A stretch of 64,000 nt of DNA from Bacteroidales bacterium (GCA_017651645.1 JAGCCO010000042.1:124001-188000); one strand, 5' to 3'. Counted from the first letter of the stretch, positions 27,404 to 37,480 are shown. Translations and numbers: made by a program. Notes: generated by a model not told the origin, from the sequence alone.

Positions 27404-30400
27404 ATGTTTGCACCTAACAAATTGATAGAGAAAATCGAAGGCTTCACGCGAAAGTACTACTTTAACCGCCTGATACAAGGCGTGTTGGTGGGTGCCGTGT
27501 TGTGGATTGTCTTCTATCTGCTCATCAATGGGCTGGAGTATTTCTCATGGTTCCCGCCCAAAGGTCGTTTTGTGCTATTCCTGTTTTTGCTGGCAGGTAG
27601 CGCCTTTGTGTTGGTGTATTATTTCCTTATCCCGCTTTTTAACCTCATTAGGTTCCGAAAGAAGATGTCGGTGGAACAGGCATCGGTGATGATTGGCAAG
27701 TTTTTCCCAGAGATTAAGGACAAGCTGCTGAATACGATTCAACTGAGCCATCAGATGGAAGAAAGCGCCGACAATGCCCTGTTGGCGGCCACCATCGAAC
27801 AGCGTAGTGCCCGCCTCTCCCCTATCCGATTCTCCGACGCCGTCGACCTACGTGGAAATTTGAAGTATCTCGGCATCTTTTTCGGCTCGCTCCTATTATT
27901 AATAGCCTTGATGGTGTTTCTCCCCTCCTTTGCCGTGCAGCCTACGCAGCGCATCGTCAATTACGAGCAGCATTTCGAGAAACCCCTCCCCTATCAGGTT
28001 GAAATCGAGCAGGACGACATCGAGACCACCCAGGGCAAAGAGGTGAAGTTCAACATCCGCGTCACGGGCGACCGCATCCCCGACGCCTTCTATGTGAAGA
28101 GTGAACTGGGACAGCAGCTGATGACCAAAGGCTCGGCAAACGATTTCAGCTACACCTTCAAGAACCTCTTCAATGATTTGACCTTTAACGTCATCGGCGG
28201 CGAATACACCAGCCATCCTTTGCATATCACGGTGCACCCCAACCCTACCCTACTCTCCTACCGCTGCGAGTTGCACTATCCAGCCTACATCCACCGCACC
28301 AACGAGACCTTGGACGCCAAGACGCGACTCATCGTGCCCCAAGGCACCAAGCTCATCTTCAGTTTCAACACGCGCGACACCGACCAGATGACCCTCACCC
28401 ACGACTCGTTGACCACCGACTTGCCAGTTACCGACGACGTCTTTGAATACCAATTCGTCGCGGCACAATCCACCAAATTTGAAGTGCAAGTGCAGAACGC
28501 CTGGAACCAAACCATAGAGCCCCTCCCCTTCTCTGTCGACGTGCTGCCCGATGCCTATCCTGACATCCGCGTGGAGTCGTTCGATGAGCAGCTCTCCACC
28601 GATGTGTATTTCTCGGGTCTTGTCACCGATGACTATGGCTTCAGCAGGCTGACCTTTAACTGCACAGTCAAGGAGCCCATCGAAAAAAACATCATCAAGA
28701 CCGTGCCGTTGGACCTCAAACAGACACGTTCCTCTTTCTTCTACAGCTTTAATATGGACAGCCTCGGCATCATGCCTGGTCAGAACATGGAGGTCTATTT
28801 CGTGGTGTGGGACAATGACGGCTTCCATGGGCCCAAGTCGAAGCGCTCGGAGACCTTCACTTACTATAAGCCTTCGGAGTCAGCCTTGGATAGCATCGCC
28901 AACCAGCAATCGGAAGACATTATGGAGCGGCTTCAGGAGAAGTCGCAAGAGGCCGACAAACTGCAGAATGAAATTGAGAAGATGCTGCAAGACCTCATCC
29001 AGAAGAAAGACTTGGACTGGTCGGACAAGGAGAAAATGAAAGACCTGTTGGAAAAACAACAACAGATCCAAGACGAGTGGAACAAGTTGCAGCAGGAGCA
29101 GGAGAAACTGGCCGATTTCATGAAGGAGCACGACATCGCCAACGAGGACCTCATCAAAAAGCAGGAACAGATCAACAAGCTCTTCGACGAGGTGATTCCT
29201 GAAGAATTGCGCAAGATGATGGAGCAGATCGACAAGTTGCTAGAGGACATGCCGCGCGAGCAGATGCAGCAAATGATGCAAGACATCAAGAAAAACAATC
29301 AGTCGATGCAGGAACTGCTCGACCGTAACCTGTCGCTTCTGGAACAATTGAAGATGGAGAAAGACCTCAATGACTTGGCCAACAAATTGGACAAACTCGG
29401 CGAGGAATTACAAAAGGAAGAGTCTGAGAATCAGAACAAAGAAGCAGGGGAGGAGGGCGACCAGAAATCGGCCGAGGAGGCTAAGGAGGAATTCGACCAA
29501 ATGATGGAAGAACTCGACCAGCTCTTGGAGAAAAACCAAGGCCTGCAACAGCCTTTCGACCTTGAGAAAGACGAGGAGATGCAGGAAAGCATCGACCAAG
29601 ACCTGCAAGACGCCATGCAAAACGAGCAAAATGGTCAGCAGTCGCAGTCGCAGCAAAAGAAACAGGATGCAGGTCAGAAGATGCAACAGATGGCCAACCA
29701 GATGATGATGCAGATGCAGATGGGAGGCATGGAACAGTTGGCCGAAGATGCCCATTTGGTTCGTATATTGCTCGAAAATGTAGTCCACGCCTCGCACGAG
29801 CAAGAAGCTTTGATGACCGAAATCGGACACCTGCATAACGATGACCCGTCGTTGGTTGATAAGGTCATCCATCAGAAAGAGATCGCCGACAACTTCAACA
29901 TGGTACGGGACTCTTTGCGCAACATGGCCATGCGCCAGCCCATGATCCAAAACTTCATTTTCGACGAGTTGCACGTCATCGAGAATCAGACTGAAAACGC
30001 CATGAAATACCTCAACAACTTGAAGCTGTCGCAGGCCACACGCCACCAGCAGACCGCCATGATGTCGATGAACAACTTGGCTTTGATGTTGGCCGAGTCG
30101 TTGGAAAACATGGAAAATAGCATGGATGCCATGGGTATGCCGATGTCGTGTTCCAACCCAAAATCAGGTCAAGGCCAGCAGAGCATGAAGAACATGCAGC
30201 AGCTGCAGCAACAGCTCAGCGAGCAACTGAAGCAGATGCAGCAGCAGATGGAGAAGTCGGGGCAGCAGATGCCCAACTCGATGAGCGAGGAATTTGCGCG
30301 TATGGCCGCCGAACAGGAGATGCTGCGACAGGGTATGCAGGAGATGCTCAATAACATGAAGGAGAACGGACAAATCGGCGACGACGGCCTCAACGAGATC

Positions 30401-30709
30401 ATCAAGGACATGGAGAAACTGGAGGAGGAGCTGGTGAACAAAAAGATCAACCGGCAGATGATCGAGCGCAGCCAACGCATCGAATCCAGGATGCTGGAGT
30501 CGCAGAAGGCGCAGGAGAAACGTGATCAGGAGGAGAAGCGGAAGTCCAACGAATACAAGGGCTCGCATTTCGACCGTAAGATTGACGAGTATCTGTATGA
30601 GCAGTCGCTCAAGAAAAATCAAGAGTTCTTGCGCAGCAATCCTATTGAATTCGCACCTTATTACAAGGATAAGATCAACGAGTATTACCTGAAGAAAAAC
30701 ACGCATTGA
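27404..30709 (+). CDS. DUF4175-type membrane/coiled-coil protein
   Basis: About 1101 residues. Two N-terminal transmembrane helices (about 25-45 and 55-75) and a third near 160-180 precede a beta-rich, probably periplasmic region (about 185-490). The C-terminal 600 residues are long coiled coils rich in Gln, Glu, Lys and Met (repeated QQMQ and MMEQ patterns), with low-complexity stretches at about 680-780 and 920-970. I recognise it as the Bacteroidota DUF4175 type, of unknown function. It is followed after 1 bp by ybeY. ATG 27404 is chosen over the TTG at 27398. Confidence 0.8.
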   Translation: MFAPNKLIEKIEGFTRKYYFNRLIQGVLVGAVLWIVFYLLINGLEYFSWFPPKGRFVLFLFLLAGSAFVLVYYFLIPLFNLIRFRKKMSVEQASVMIGKFFPEIKDKLLNTIQLSHQMEESADNALLAATIEQRSARLSPIRFSDAVDLRGNLKYLGIFFGSLLLLIALMVFLPSFAVQPTQRIVNYEQHFEKPLPYQVEIEQDDIETTQGKEVKFNIRVTGDRIPDAFYVKSELGQQLMTKGSANDFSYTFKNLFNDLTFNVIGGEYTSHPLHITVHPNPTLLSYRCELHYPAYIHRTNETLDAKTRLIVPQGTKLIFSFNTRDTDQMTLTHDSLTTDLPVTDDVFEYQFVAAQSTKFEVQVQNAWNQTIEPLPFSVDVLPDAYPDIRVESFDEQLSTDVYFSGLVTDDYGFSRLTFNCTVKEPIEKNIIKTVPLDLKQTRSSFFYSFNMDSLGIMPGQNMEVYFVVWDNDGFHGPKSKRSETFTYYKPSESALDSIANQQSEDIMERLQEKSQEADKLQNEIEKMLQDLIQKKDLDWSDKEKMKDLLEKQQQIQDEWNKLQQEQEKLADFMKEHDIANEDLIKKQEQINKLFDEVIPEELRKMMEQIDKLLEDMPREQMQQMMQDIKKNNQSMQELLDRNLSLLEQLKMEKDLNDLANKLDKLGEELQKEESENQNKEAGEEGDQKSAEEAKEEFDQMMEELDQLLEKNQGLQQPFDLEKDEEMQESIDQDLQDAMQNEQNGQQSQSQQKKQDAGQKMQQMANQMMMQMQMGGMEQLAEDAHLVRILLENVVHASHEQEALMTEIGHLHNDDPSLVDKVIHQKEIADNFNMVRDSLRNMAMRQPMIQNFIFDELHVIENQTENAMKYLNNLKLSQATRHQQTAMMSMNNLALMLAESLENMENSMDAMGMPMSCSNPKSGQGQQSMKNMQQLQQQLSEQLKQMQQQMEKSGQQMPNSMSEEFARMAAEQEMLRQGMQEMLNNMKENGQIGDDGLNEIIKDMEKLEEELVNKKINRQMIERSQRIESRMLESQKAQEKRDQEEKRKSNEYKGSHFDRKIDEYLYEQSLKKNQEFLRSNPIEFAPYYKDKINEYYLKKNTH

Positions 30710-30710
30710 G

Positions 30711-31190
30711 ATGATCAGATTCAGCACATTGGATGTGGTGATGCCGCCCATTGACCCGCAGCGCGTTAAGGCCTGGATCGGTGAAGTGGTTGAGAAGCAC
30801 GGCAAGACGATAGGGGAGTTGTACTACTATTTCTGCAGCGATGAACGACTGTTAGAGATCAACAGAGAGCGTCTCGGCCACGACTTCTATACTGACATCG
30901 TCACCTTCCCGCTGACGGATTGTGAGACGATACTTTCGGGTGAGTTCTGCATCAGCGTTGACCGGATTAAAGAGAATGCCGAGACCTTTGGCCGCAGCTA
31001 TGAGAGCGAGTTACACCGCGTCATCATCCATGGCGTGTTGCACCTCATCGGCTTCGACGACCTGACGGATGAGGAGGAGAAAGAGATGAGAGAACAGGAA
31101 GAAATATCTTTGGAATTATATAAGACTATGGCCTCTGACTATGACTATGACCACCCCTATTGTAAAAGTGGTCATTGTCATTGTCAATAG
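30711..31190 (+). CDS. ybeY: rRNA maturation endoribonuclease YbeY with repeat-derived tail
   Basis: 159 residues. LYYYFCSDERLLEINRERLGHDFYTDIVTFPL and the metal site HGVLHLIGFDD (two His, with Asp in place of a third His, as I recall for Bacteroidota members) identify YbeY, which processes 16S rRNA ends and helps ribosome quality control. The family fold should end near residue 140. The last 18-20 residues (DYDYDHPYCKSGHCHCQ) are read from a heptamer-rich hairpin at 31124-31198 that also includes the stop codon. Confidence 0.9.
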   Translation: MIRFSTLDVVMPPIDPQRVKAWIGEVVEKHGKTIGELYYYFCSDERLLEINRERLGHDFYTDIVTFPLTDCETILSGEFCISVDRIKENAETFGRSYESELHRVIIHGVLHLIGFDDLTDEEEKEMREQEEISLELYKTMASDYDYDHPYCKSGHCHCQ

Positions 31191-31198
31191 CCATAGTC
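31124..31198. repeat. Inverted array at the ybeY 3' end, GACTATG units
   Basis: The left arm (31124-31152) and right arm (31170-31198) are each 29 nt and complementary at 24 positions, with a 17-nt loop. The arms are built of 7-bp-spaced units such as GACTATG and TCATTGT. The left arm and part of the right encode the ybeY C-terminus. The same units appear in the leader of the EnvC-like gene. Confidence 0.85.
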
Positions 31199-31238
31199 AA
31201 ACAATATAAAAAACAGATAATCAAAGTATTATAAATAA

Positions 31239-31254
31239 TGTTTCCCGTGAAACA
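31239..31254. other. parS-like site upstream of mnmG
   Basis: TGTTTCCCGTGAAACA differs at one base from the parS consensus TGTTTCACGTGAAACA. It lies 12 bp before mnmG. ParB spreading sites usually cluster near the replication origin. Confidence 0.65.
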
Positions 31255-31266
31255 TCAATAAAGAAC

Positions 31267-33138
31267 ATGGTTTTTGAACTGTATGATATCATCGTTGTAG
31301 GCGCAGGTCACGCGGGCTGTGAAGCAGCAGCGGCAGCGGCCAATATGGGCAGCAAGGTCCTGCTCATCACCATGGACTTGCGACTGTTTGCCTCCATGTC
31401 ATGCAACCCTGCCATGGGCGGCATCGCCAAGGGACAAATCGTCAGAGAGATTGATGCCATGGGGGGCTATTCGGGCATCGTCAGCGACCGCACCATGATC
31501 CAGTTCAGGATGCTCAACAAGTCGAAAGGTCCTGCCATGTGGAGTCCAAGATGCCAAAGCGACAAGATGATGTTTTCGGCCGAATGGCGCAGCTTGTTGG
31601 AAAAGACACCCAATGTCGACTTCTGGCAAGACACCGTGACCGAGCTCCTCATCGAGGGCGACCAAGTGAAAGGTGTCAAGACCATGATGGGCGGCAAGAT
31701 TGAGAGTAAGGCGGTCATCTTGACTAACGGCACCTTCTTAAACGGTTTGATTCATATTGGGGAACAACATTTCCCAGGCGGTAGAATGGGCGAGGTGGCC
31801 AGCCATGGCATCACCGAACAACTCAAGGAATTTGGTTTTGAAGCCAAACGTTTGAAGACCGGAACGCCTGTCCGTATCGATGGTCGAACCATTGACTTCA
31901 GCAAACTTGTGGAACAAAAGGGCGATGACGAAGTGGTCGGTTTCTCCTATACCGAGCCTTTTAAGATCAGCAAGCAAAGAAGCTGTTGGATTGCCCACAC
32001 CTCATTAAAGGTACACGAGACGCTTCGAAAAGGGTTTAAATACTCACCCATGTTCAACGGACGGATCCAAGGGGTTGGTCCCAGGTATTGTCCAAGCATC
32101 GAGGATAAGATTGAACGCTTTTCGGGAAAGGATAGCCACCAACTCTTTGTGGAACCCGAGGGTTGGACTACGGAGGAATATTACCTCAACGGCTTCAGTT
32201 CGTCGTTACCGGATTACATCCAATATGAGGCTTTGCGACAGATAGAAGGCTTCGAAAACGCCAAAATCTATCGCCCCGGCTACGCCATTGAATACGACTA
32301 TTTCCCACCAGAACAATTGCACCATTCACTGGAGACAAGGCTGATGCATGGGCTGTATTTCGCTGGACAGATCAACGGAACGACAGGCTATGAGGAAGCC
32401 GCCTGCCAAGGTATGATGGCGGGCATCAATGCAAGTTTGGCATTACGCGATGAAAAACCATTGGTATTGTCAAGAACTGAAGCCTATATTGGCGTGCTGA
32501 TTGACGACCTCATCACTAAAGGTGTGGATGAACCGTACAGGATGTTCACCAGCAGGGCAGAATACCGCATCCTACTGCGACAGGACAATGCCGATGCCCG
32601 ACTAACGGCTCTGTCATACAAACTTGGTTTGGCTAAAGAAGACCGTTACCAAAAGTACCTTGAAAAACAGCAAAAGGTAGAAGAAATCAAACGGTTCCTT
32701 AACGAAAACTATGTTTATCCAGACGAAATCAACGGGCTTTTGGAACAAAAGGAAAGCACCAAGATTGACCAAAAGATGAAGATGGATTACCTTTTGTTAC
32801 GGCCACAAATCAATTTGGCAGACATGATCGAGGCTTTGCCATCGTTAGAACCCTATAAAACGCAGGACAGGTTCATGAGAGAATGCCTTGAAGAGGCAGA
32901 GATCCAGATCAAATACGATAGCTATATCCAAAAAGAGAATGAACTGGCGGAGAAACTCAACCGTTTGGAAAACGTCAAACTGCGTACAGATTTCGACTAC
33001 CATACCATACAATCACTATCATATGAATGCCGCGAAAAACTGAATCGCTACAAACCCGAGACCTTGGGACAAGCCTCCCGGATAAGCGGCATCTCACCCG
33101 CCGACATTAACGTGTTGGCTATCTATTTGGGAAGATAA
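31267..33138 (+). CDS. mnmG: tRNA uridine 5-carboxymethylaminomethyl modification enzyme MnmG
   Basis: 623 residues, the normal length. It starts with DIIVVGAGHAGCEAA (FAD site), then SCNPAMGGIAKGQIVREID, GPRYCPSIEDKI and GQINGTTGYEEAACQGMMAG, and has the C-terminal helical GidA-associated domain. With MnmE it installs the cmnm5 group at U34 of several tRNAs. It is bracketed by two parS-like palindromes, which recalls the origin-proximal position of gidA in many bacteria. Confidence 0.96.
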   Translation: MVFELYDIIVVGAGHAGCEAAAAAANMGSKVLLITMDLRLFASMSCNPAMGGIAKGQIVREIDAMGGYSGIVSDRTMIQFRMLNKSKGPAMWSPRCQSDKMMFSAEWRSLLEKTPNVDFWQDTVTELLIEGDQVKGVKTMMGGKIESKAVILTNGTFLNGLIHIGEQHFPGGRMGEVASHGITEQLKEFGFEAKRLKTGTPVRIDGRTIDFSKLVEQKGDDEVVGFSYTEPFKISKQRSCWIAHTSLKVHETLRKGFKYSPMFNGRIQGVGPRYCPSIEDKIERFSGKDSHQLFVEPEGWTTEEYYLNGFSSSLPDYIQYEALRQIEGFENAKIYRPGYAIEYDYFPPEQLHHSLETRLMHGLYFAGQINGTTGYEEAACQGMMAGINASLALRDEKPLVLSRTEAYIGVLIDDLITKGVDEPYRMFTSRAEYRILLRQDNADARLTALSYKLGLAKEDRYQKYLEKQQKVEEIKRFLNENYVYPDEINGLLEQKESTKIDQKMKMDYLLLRPQINLADMIEALPSLEPYKTQDRFMRECLEEAEIQIKYDSYIQKENELAEKLNRLENVKLRTDFDYHTIQSLSYECREKLNRYKPETLGQASRISGISPADINVLAIYLGR

Positions 33139-33143
33139 CCTAA

Positions 33144-33159
33144 TGTTTCACATGAAACA
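33144..33159. other. parS-like site downstream of mnmG
   Basis: TGTTTCACATGAAACA has one mismatch to TGTTTCACGTGAAACA. It lies 5 bp after the mnmG stop and just before the next gene, whose apparent upstream ATG at 33143 falls inside it. Confidence 0.65.
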
Positions 33160-33169
33160 CGAAGAAGAA

Positions 33170-34048
33170 ATGAACAAACAATGCCCTTGGTGCGGATCGG
33201 AAAAATCACAGATACATCTTTGGTTGAAAGATGAATTCCTGACCAAAGAAGACTTCCAAATCTATGAATGCAAAAACTGCGGTCTGCTTTATACCGAACC
33301 AAGACCCGACAAGGAAAAAATTGGGCAATACTACAAGTCGGAGGCATACTACAGTCATCAGGAAAATAAAAAAGGGTTCATTCCCAAGCTGTATGAAAGC
33401 GTTAAAAGCGTCAATCTGAAAAAGAAATACAAAATCGCCACAAGAGGCCTGAAAACAGGGAAGGTGTTGGATATTGGCTGCGGGGTAGGTGACTTTCTCC
33501 ATACGATGGAACAAATGGGCTGGGAAGGTAGTGGAATCGAACCCTCGGTAGAGGCAAAGGAAATCGCCAGAAAAAGAGTCAGGTCCCGGATTTGGCAACC
33601 TCAAGATATCAGTTCATTACCCGACAATAGCTTTGACCTGATCACCATGTGGCATGTATTAGAACATGTGGATGACGTGAAAGAAGAGATACGTCAACTG
33701 CAACGTTTAGTGAAAAAAGGCGGAAGACTTGTATTGGCATTGCCCAATTTCAAATCATACGATGCACAATACTACAACGCACAATGGGCCGCTTACGACG
33801 TACCGCGACATCTGAATCACTTCTGCAAGGAATCCATTGTCAGGATCTTTAGAGACAGCTCCTTTGAACTCACAAGGACCGACAAATTGGTTTGGGATGC
33901 ATATTATATCTCCTATATGAGCGAAACCTACCGCAACCATTCACTCCCATTGCTCAGAGGCATGTTTAGAGGTTTGGTGTCGAATTGCAAAGCAAGAAGC
34001 TCAGGTGAGTGGTCGAGCAAGGTGTACATTTTTGAGAAAAAAGCATAA
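33170..34048 (+). CDS. Zinc-ribbon class I SAM methyltransferase
   Basis: About 292 residues from the ATG at 33170. The frame also opens at 33143, but that ATG is the first base triplet of a parS-like palindrome, so the later start is preferred. A zinc ribbon (CPWCGSEK, CKNCGL) comes first. It is followed by the AdoMet motif VLDIGCGVGDFLHTM, SFDLITMWHVLEHVDD, and LVLALPNFKSYDAQYY, as in Methyltransf_23 proteins. These are often encoded among polysaccharide or small-molecule genes. The acceptor is unknown. Confidence 0.8.
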   Translation: MNKQCPWCGSEKSQIHLWLKDEFLTKEDFQIYECKNCGLLYTEPRPDKEKIGQYYKSEAYYSHQENKKGFIPKLYESVKSVNLKKKYKIATRGLKTGKVLDIGCGVGDFLHTMEQMGWEGSGIEPSVEAKEIARKRVRSRIWQPQDISSLPDNSFDLITMWHVLEHVDDVKEEIRQLQRLVKKGGRLVLALPNFKSYDAQYYNAQWAAYDVPRHLNHFCKESIVRIFRDSSFELTRTDKLVWDAYYISYMSETYRNHSLPLLRGMFRGLVSNCKARSSGEWSSKVYIFEKKA

Positions 34049-34198
34049 AATCGGATTTTTGGCCATTTTTAGTCGTTTTAAGCGATTTTTGATTGGATTT
34101 GACCCGGAACACAAAAAGAGAATAAAAACCCGAAAAATAAAAGATTTTGTAACGAGCACGGTATCAATAAAATACACTTACTATTGAAAAATCGAGAA

Positions 34199-37192
34199 AT
34201 GAAGAACAAGCGGACAAAAAGAATCGGCAAGTTTTTATGTTGGGTCGGGCTCTTATTGGGGCTCGGGGTTGGCGCTTTCTTCTATTATACCTTAAATACG
34301 GATTTCCTCCAACGCAACATGCAGAAATCGGTACTGAAGATGGAAAAGGAAATGCAGTCGCTGATAGAGAAAGGGCTGAACCATGACGAACTCGAGAAAA
34401 CCCAAACAGGGCTGAACGTCTTCATGAGTGATACTTTGGTGTTCTGGAATAGTAATGAGGTCAACCCAAAACTGATGAAACGCAAAGTCACGGTGGGTCA
34501 CGATACCATCTGTCCGCTGCTCTCAGGCAACTACTACGTGAAGTCGTACCAAAGCGGCATCATGACTTATTATGTATATAAGCAGATCAACACCACTTAC
34601 CCAATCGAAAACCAATACATCAAGAATACCACACAGACACTTCCCAAATTCATCGACGCCAAAATCAAACTACTAGGGAATGGCGACGGCATCCAAGTGA
34701 CCAACAGCGCAGGGAAGGTGTTGACTCACTACCAAATCGCAGACAAACCCAAGCTGAAAAAACCCGTGGCATACTTATGGCCATTACCCTTTGTCCTTTT
34801 GATCATCATTGGTGTTGTTTTATCCACCAGAAAGCCAAAGAAGACATTATCTTCTGAAAGAAAGAGCTCCCGAATCATCGAAATCGGCATTGCCATCATC
34901 ATACTCATTTCGGCTATAGGCACATACATCTACCACAGAATCAGCGAAAAACAGGAAAACGAAGCGATGAGACAACGGGCTCAAATCTTAATGGAAAAAC
35001 GAGACCTTGCTTTTGAAAGTAGTTATGCGATATTTGCCGAACAGTTGAAAGCCGACACTTCGGTCAGGGAGATGCTGTTTGCGGAGAGCAACGTGTTGTC
35101 GGATGTCATCTTAGGCTACTCCAAAGAGCTGCTCTTCGACAATACCATGCAAAACTACATCACTTCGTTGACGCTCTGTGCGCCAGGCGATGAAATCAGC
35201 ATACAACCGGAAGGCTATGTCACCGACTGCGACAACTACTTTCTCGAAAAACTAGCCAACAACAAGCAGAAAAGGGTAGGGGATGGCTTGTATTTCATGG
35301 ATTATTACACGTTGGATCCCAATTATTTAGGTAAGATCAGAATCGACTCCAAAGACTCACTGCAACAGAAAACCCTCTATTTTGAGTTCTATAAACCCAT
35401 CGCTCCCGAAGGATTCGGTTTGCCACAGCTTTTGAAACAAAGCAATAGCCAAAAATCCTCTGAGTACTCGGTGGCCAACTACCGCGACAACTTGCTCGTC
35501 TACAAATACGGCCGATACGTGTACCCAAATTTCATGAACAGCCTGAAAGTCAAAGACCAAGAATTCGTGTGCACCAAAAAATACAAGCACTACACCCTTA
35601 TCGATAACGAAAACAACGCGCTGGTCATCAGCACACCCACAAAAGGCTGGTCGGAAAAAACGGCACCCTTCGCCTTGTTTTTCCTTGGCTTGTTGCTACC
35701 GTTCCTGTTAATCGTCTGGTTGGTAAGTCCCAAGGGACATCGAAAATGGCGTGACCGGAGTTTCCGCAAAAGGCTTCAGACGGTGGTTTTCTCAACCCTC
35801 GCTATCGCATTTTTAGCTATCGGTCCAGTTTCGGTCATCTATATGCAGGCACTCTACAACCAAAAGACCACGGCATCACAATTCGAGACCACCAGAACCC
35901 TTGCACTTGAGATGCGCAACGACTTGGATTTCAACACCTTGTTGAGGACTAAATCGAGAGACACTTGGACCGAAATCCTGCAACATTATGCAACCATCTT
36001 CTTCACCGATTTAAACCTGTACCAACTCAACGGACAATTGCTGGCCACCACTCGTCCTGAAATCCAGGAACTGAATCTGCAGGCCCCTTTGATGAACGCC
36101 GATGCCTTCCAACAAATGTACCGAAACAAAGAGCTTTTCTATACCCATGAAGAGCAGCTCGGACAAGGCAAATACGAATCCTCCTATATCCCCATCACTG
36201 ATGACGATGGCAACACATTGGCCTATCTCAATACACCTTATTTTTCAAGCACGACTGACCTGCACAACGAAATCAAGAACTTCATCCTCACTTATATCAA
36301 TATCATCCTCTTGCTCTTGGGCGTTGCCTTGTTTATCATCTTAAGGATGACCCGACGACTGACACAGCCTTTATCACTGATTCAGAATAAATTAGGCAAC
36401 ATCAAGATCGACAAGAAGAACGAGCCCATTGAATGGAAAAACAACGATGAAATCGGGGCGTTGGTCAAGCAATACAACCTGCTCATCGTGGAGTTGGAAA
36501 AGAGCGCAGCCGAGCTGAAACGTACCACCACGGAAACGGCATGGCGTGGCGTGGCCCGACAGGTGGCCCATGAAATCAAGAACTCGCTCACGCCGATGCG
36601 CCTTAGCGTGCAGCTACTGCAACACAACATCGACAACGGCAAAGCCACCCCTGAGCAAATCCAGCGGACGACCAACACGCTCATCGAGCAGATTGATGCC
36701 TTGTCGGACATCGCCTCTTCGTTCTCACGCTATGCCAAGCTGCCCGAAAACCATCCGCAGCCCTTGGACTTGGCCGAACTGGTCGGAAATGTCGTGAACC
36801 TCTATGACAATGCTGAAAATATTGCATTCTACTACGAATTCGACAAGACAAAAGACCACACCTTCAACGGTGACAAGACCAACTTGAACAGTGCTGTGAG
36901 CAACCTCATCAAGAATGCCGTGCAGGCCATAGGTATGAAAACCGACGGGCATATCAATGTCGGCCTGAAGGACGCAGAAACCTCATTCGTCATCAGTGTG
37001 AAAGACAACGGCAAGGGCATCAAGGACGAGGACAAAGACCGCATCTTTTTGCCCAATTTCACCACCAAGTCAGGCGGCTCAGGGGTGGGGCTCTCGCTGA
37101 CCTACAACATTGTTCATGCTGCCGGCGGAACCATCTCTTTCGAAAGCCAGGAAGGGGAAGGGGCGGAGTTTATAATCACGCTACCAAAGTAA
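34199..37192 (+). CDS. NtrY-like membrane sensor histidine kinase
   Basis: About 997 residues (the ATG at 34199 is preferred over a TTG at 34184). An N-terminal helix (about 10-30) and further helices near 195-215, 230-250, 500-520, 550-570 and 700-720 frame two large periplasmic regions. HAMP follows (RMTRRLTQPLSLIQNKLG), then the H-box RQVAHEIKNSLTPMRLSVQL, N-box NLIKNAVQA, and G-boxes DNGKGI and GGSGVGLSLTYNIVHAAGG. The double sensor makes it much larger than usual. No response regulator gene is adjacent, so its partner must be elsewhere. Confidence 0.87.
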   Translation: MKNKRTKRIGKFLCWVGLLLGLGVGAFFYYTLNTDFLQRNMQKSVLKMEKEMQSLIEKGLNHDELEKTQTGLNVFMSDTLVFWNSNEVNPKLMKRKVTVGHDTICPLLSGNYYVKSYQSGIMTYYVYKQINTTYPIENQYIKNTTQTLPKFIDAKIKLLGNGDGIQVTNSAGKVLTHYQIADKPKLKKPVAYLWPLPFVLLIIIGVVLSTRKPKKTLSSERKSSRIIEIGIAIIILISAIGTYIYHRISEKQENEAMRQRAQILMEKRDLAFESSYAIFAEQLKADTSVREMLFAESNVLSDVILGYSKELLFDNTMQNYITSLTLCAPGDEISIQPEGYVTDCDNYFLEKLANNKQKRVGDGLYFMDYYTLDPNYLGKIRIDSKDSLQQKTLYFEFYKPIAPEGFGLPQLLKQSNSQKSSEYSVANYRDNLLVYKYGRYVYPNFMNSLKVKDQEFVCTKKYKHYTLIDNENNALVISTPTKGWSEKTAPFALFFLGLLLPFLLIVWLVSPKGHRKWRDRSFRKRLQTVVFSTLAIAFLAIGPVSVIYMQALYNQKTTASQFETTRTLALEMRNDLDFNTLLRTKSRDTWTEILQHYATIFFTDLNLYQLNGQLLATTRPEIQELNLQAPLMNADAFQQMYRNKELFYTHEEQLGQGKYESSYIPITDDDGNTLAYLNTPYFSSTTDLHNEIKNFILTYINIILLLLGVALFIILRMTRRLTQPLSLIQNKLGNIKIDKKNEPIEWKNNDEIGALVKQYNLLIVELEKSAAELKRTTTETAWRGVARQVAHEIKNSLTPMRLSVQLLQHNIDNGKATPEQIQRTTNTLIEQIDALSDIASSFSRYAKLPENHPQPLDLAELVGNVVNLYDNAENIAFYYEFDKTKDHTFNGDKTNLNSAVSNLIKNAVQAIGMKTDGHINVGLKDAETSFVISVKDNGKGIKDEDKDRIFLPNFTTKSGGSGVGLSLTYNIVHAAGGTISFESQEGEGAEFIITLPK

Positions 37193-37221
37193 AGAAAACA
37201 TATAGAATCAATTAATTTGTA

Positions 37222-37229
37222 TATTTTTG
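37222..37229 (+). promoter_or_regulatory. -7 promoter element for hicBA
   Basis: TATTTTTG lies 24 bp before the hicB ATG. HicB antitoxins usually autorepress at their own promoter. Confidence 0.45.
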
Positions 37230-37252
37230 CAGGCAAAAGAAAACATAACAAC

Positions 37253-37480
37253 ATGAATCGGACATACAAAATAAACCTTAGGAAAGAAGAAGAGGGAGGA
37301 TATACCGCTTTTGTGCCATCCTTACCTGGTTGTATCACATACGGCGAAACCATTGATGAAGCTATTGTTATGGCTAAGGAAGCTATCGAATTATACATTG
37401 AAGAATTAATTGAAAGAGGGGAACCTGTTCCTGATGATAACAATGTATTAGAGTATTCCCTGAACCTAATCGCCGTATGA
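37253..37480 (+). CDS. hicB: HicB-like antitoxin
   Basis: 75 residues with the HicB partial RNase-H fold: GGYTAFVPSLPGCITYGETIDEAI and the helix EAIELYIEELIERGEPVP. It lacks a visible C-terminal DNA-binding domain. It neutralises HicA, whose gene overlaps it by 4 bp (ATGA). The antitoxin-first order is common for this subgroup. The ATG at 37253 is used because the open frame upstream runs through the promoter. Confidence 0.85.
   Translation: MNRTYKINLRKEEEGGYTAFVPSLPGCITYGETIDEAIVMAKEAIELYIEELIERGEPVPDDNNVLEYSLNLIAV

Noticed and set aside
34049..34198. Gene in the spacer before the kinase
   Set aside because: Only a 60-residue frame overlapping the methyltransferase end. AT-rich leader with TCG-TTTT-type repeats.
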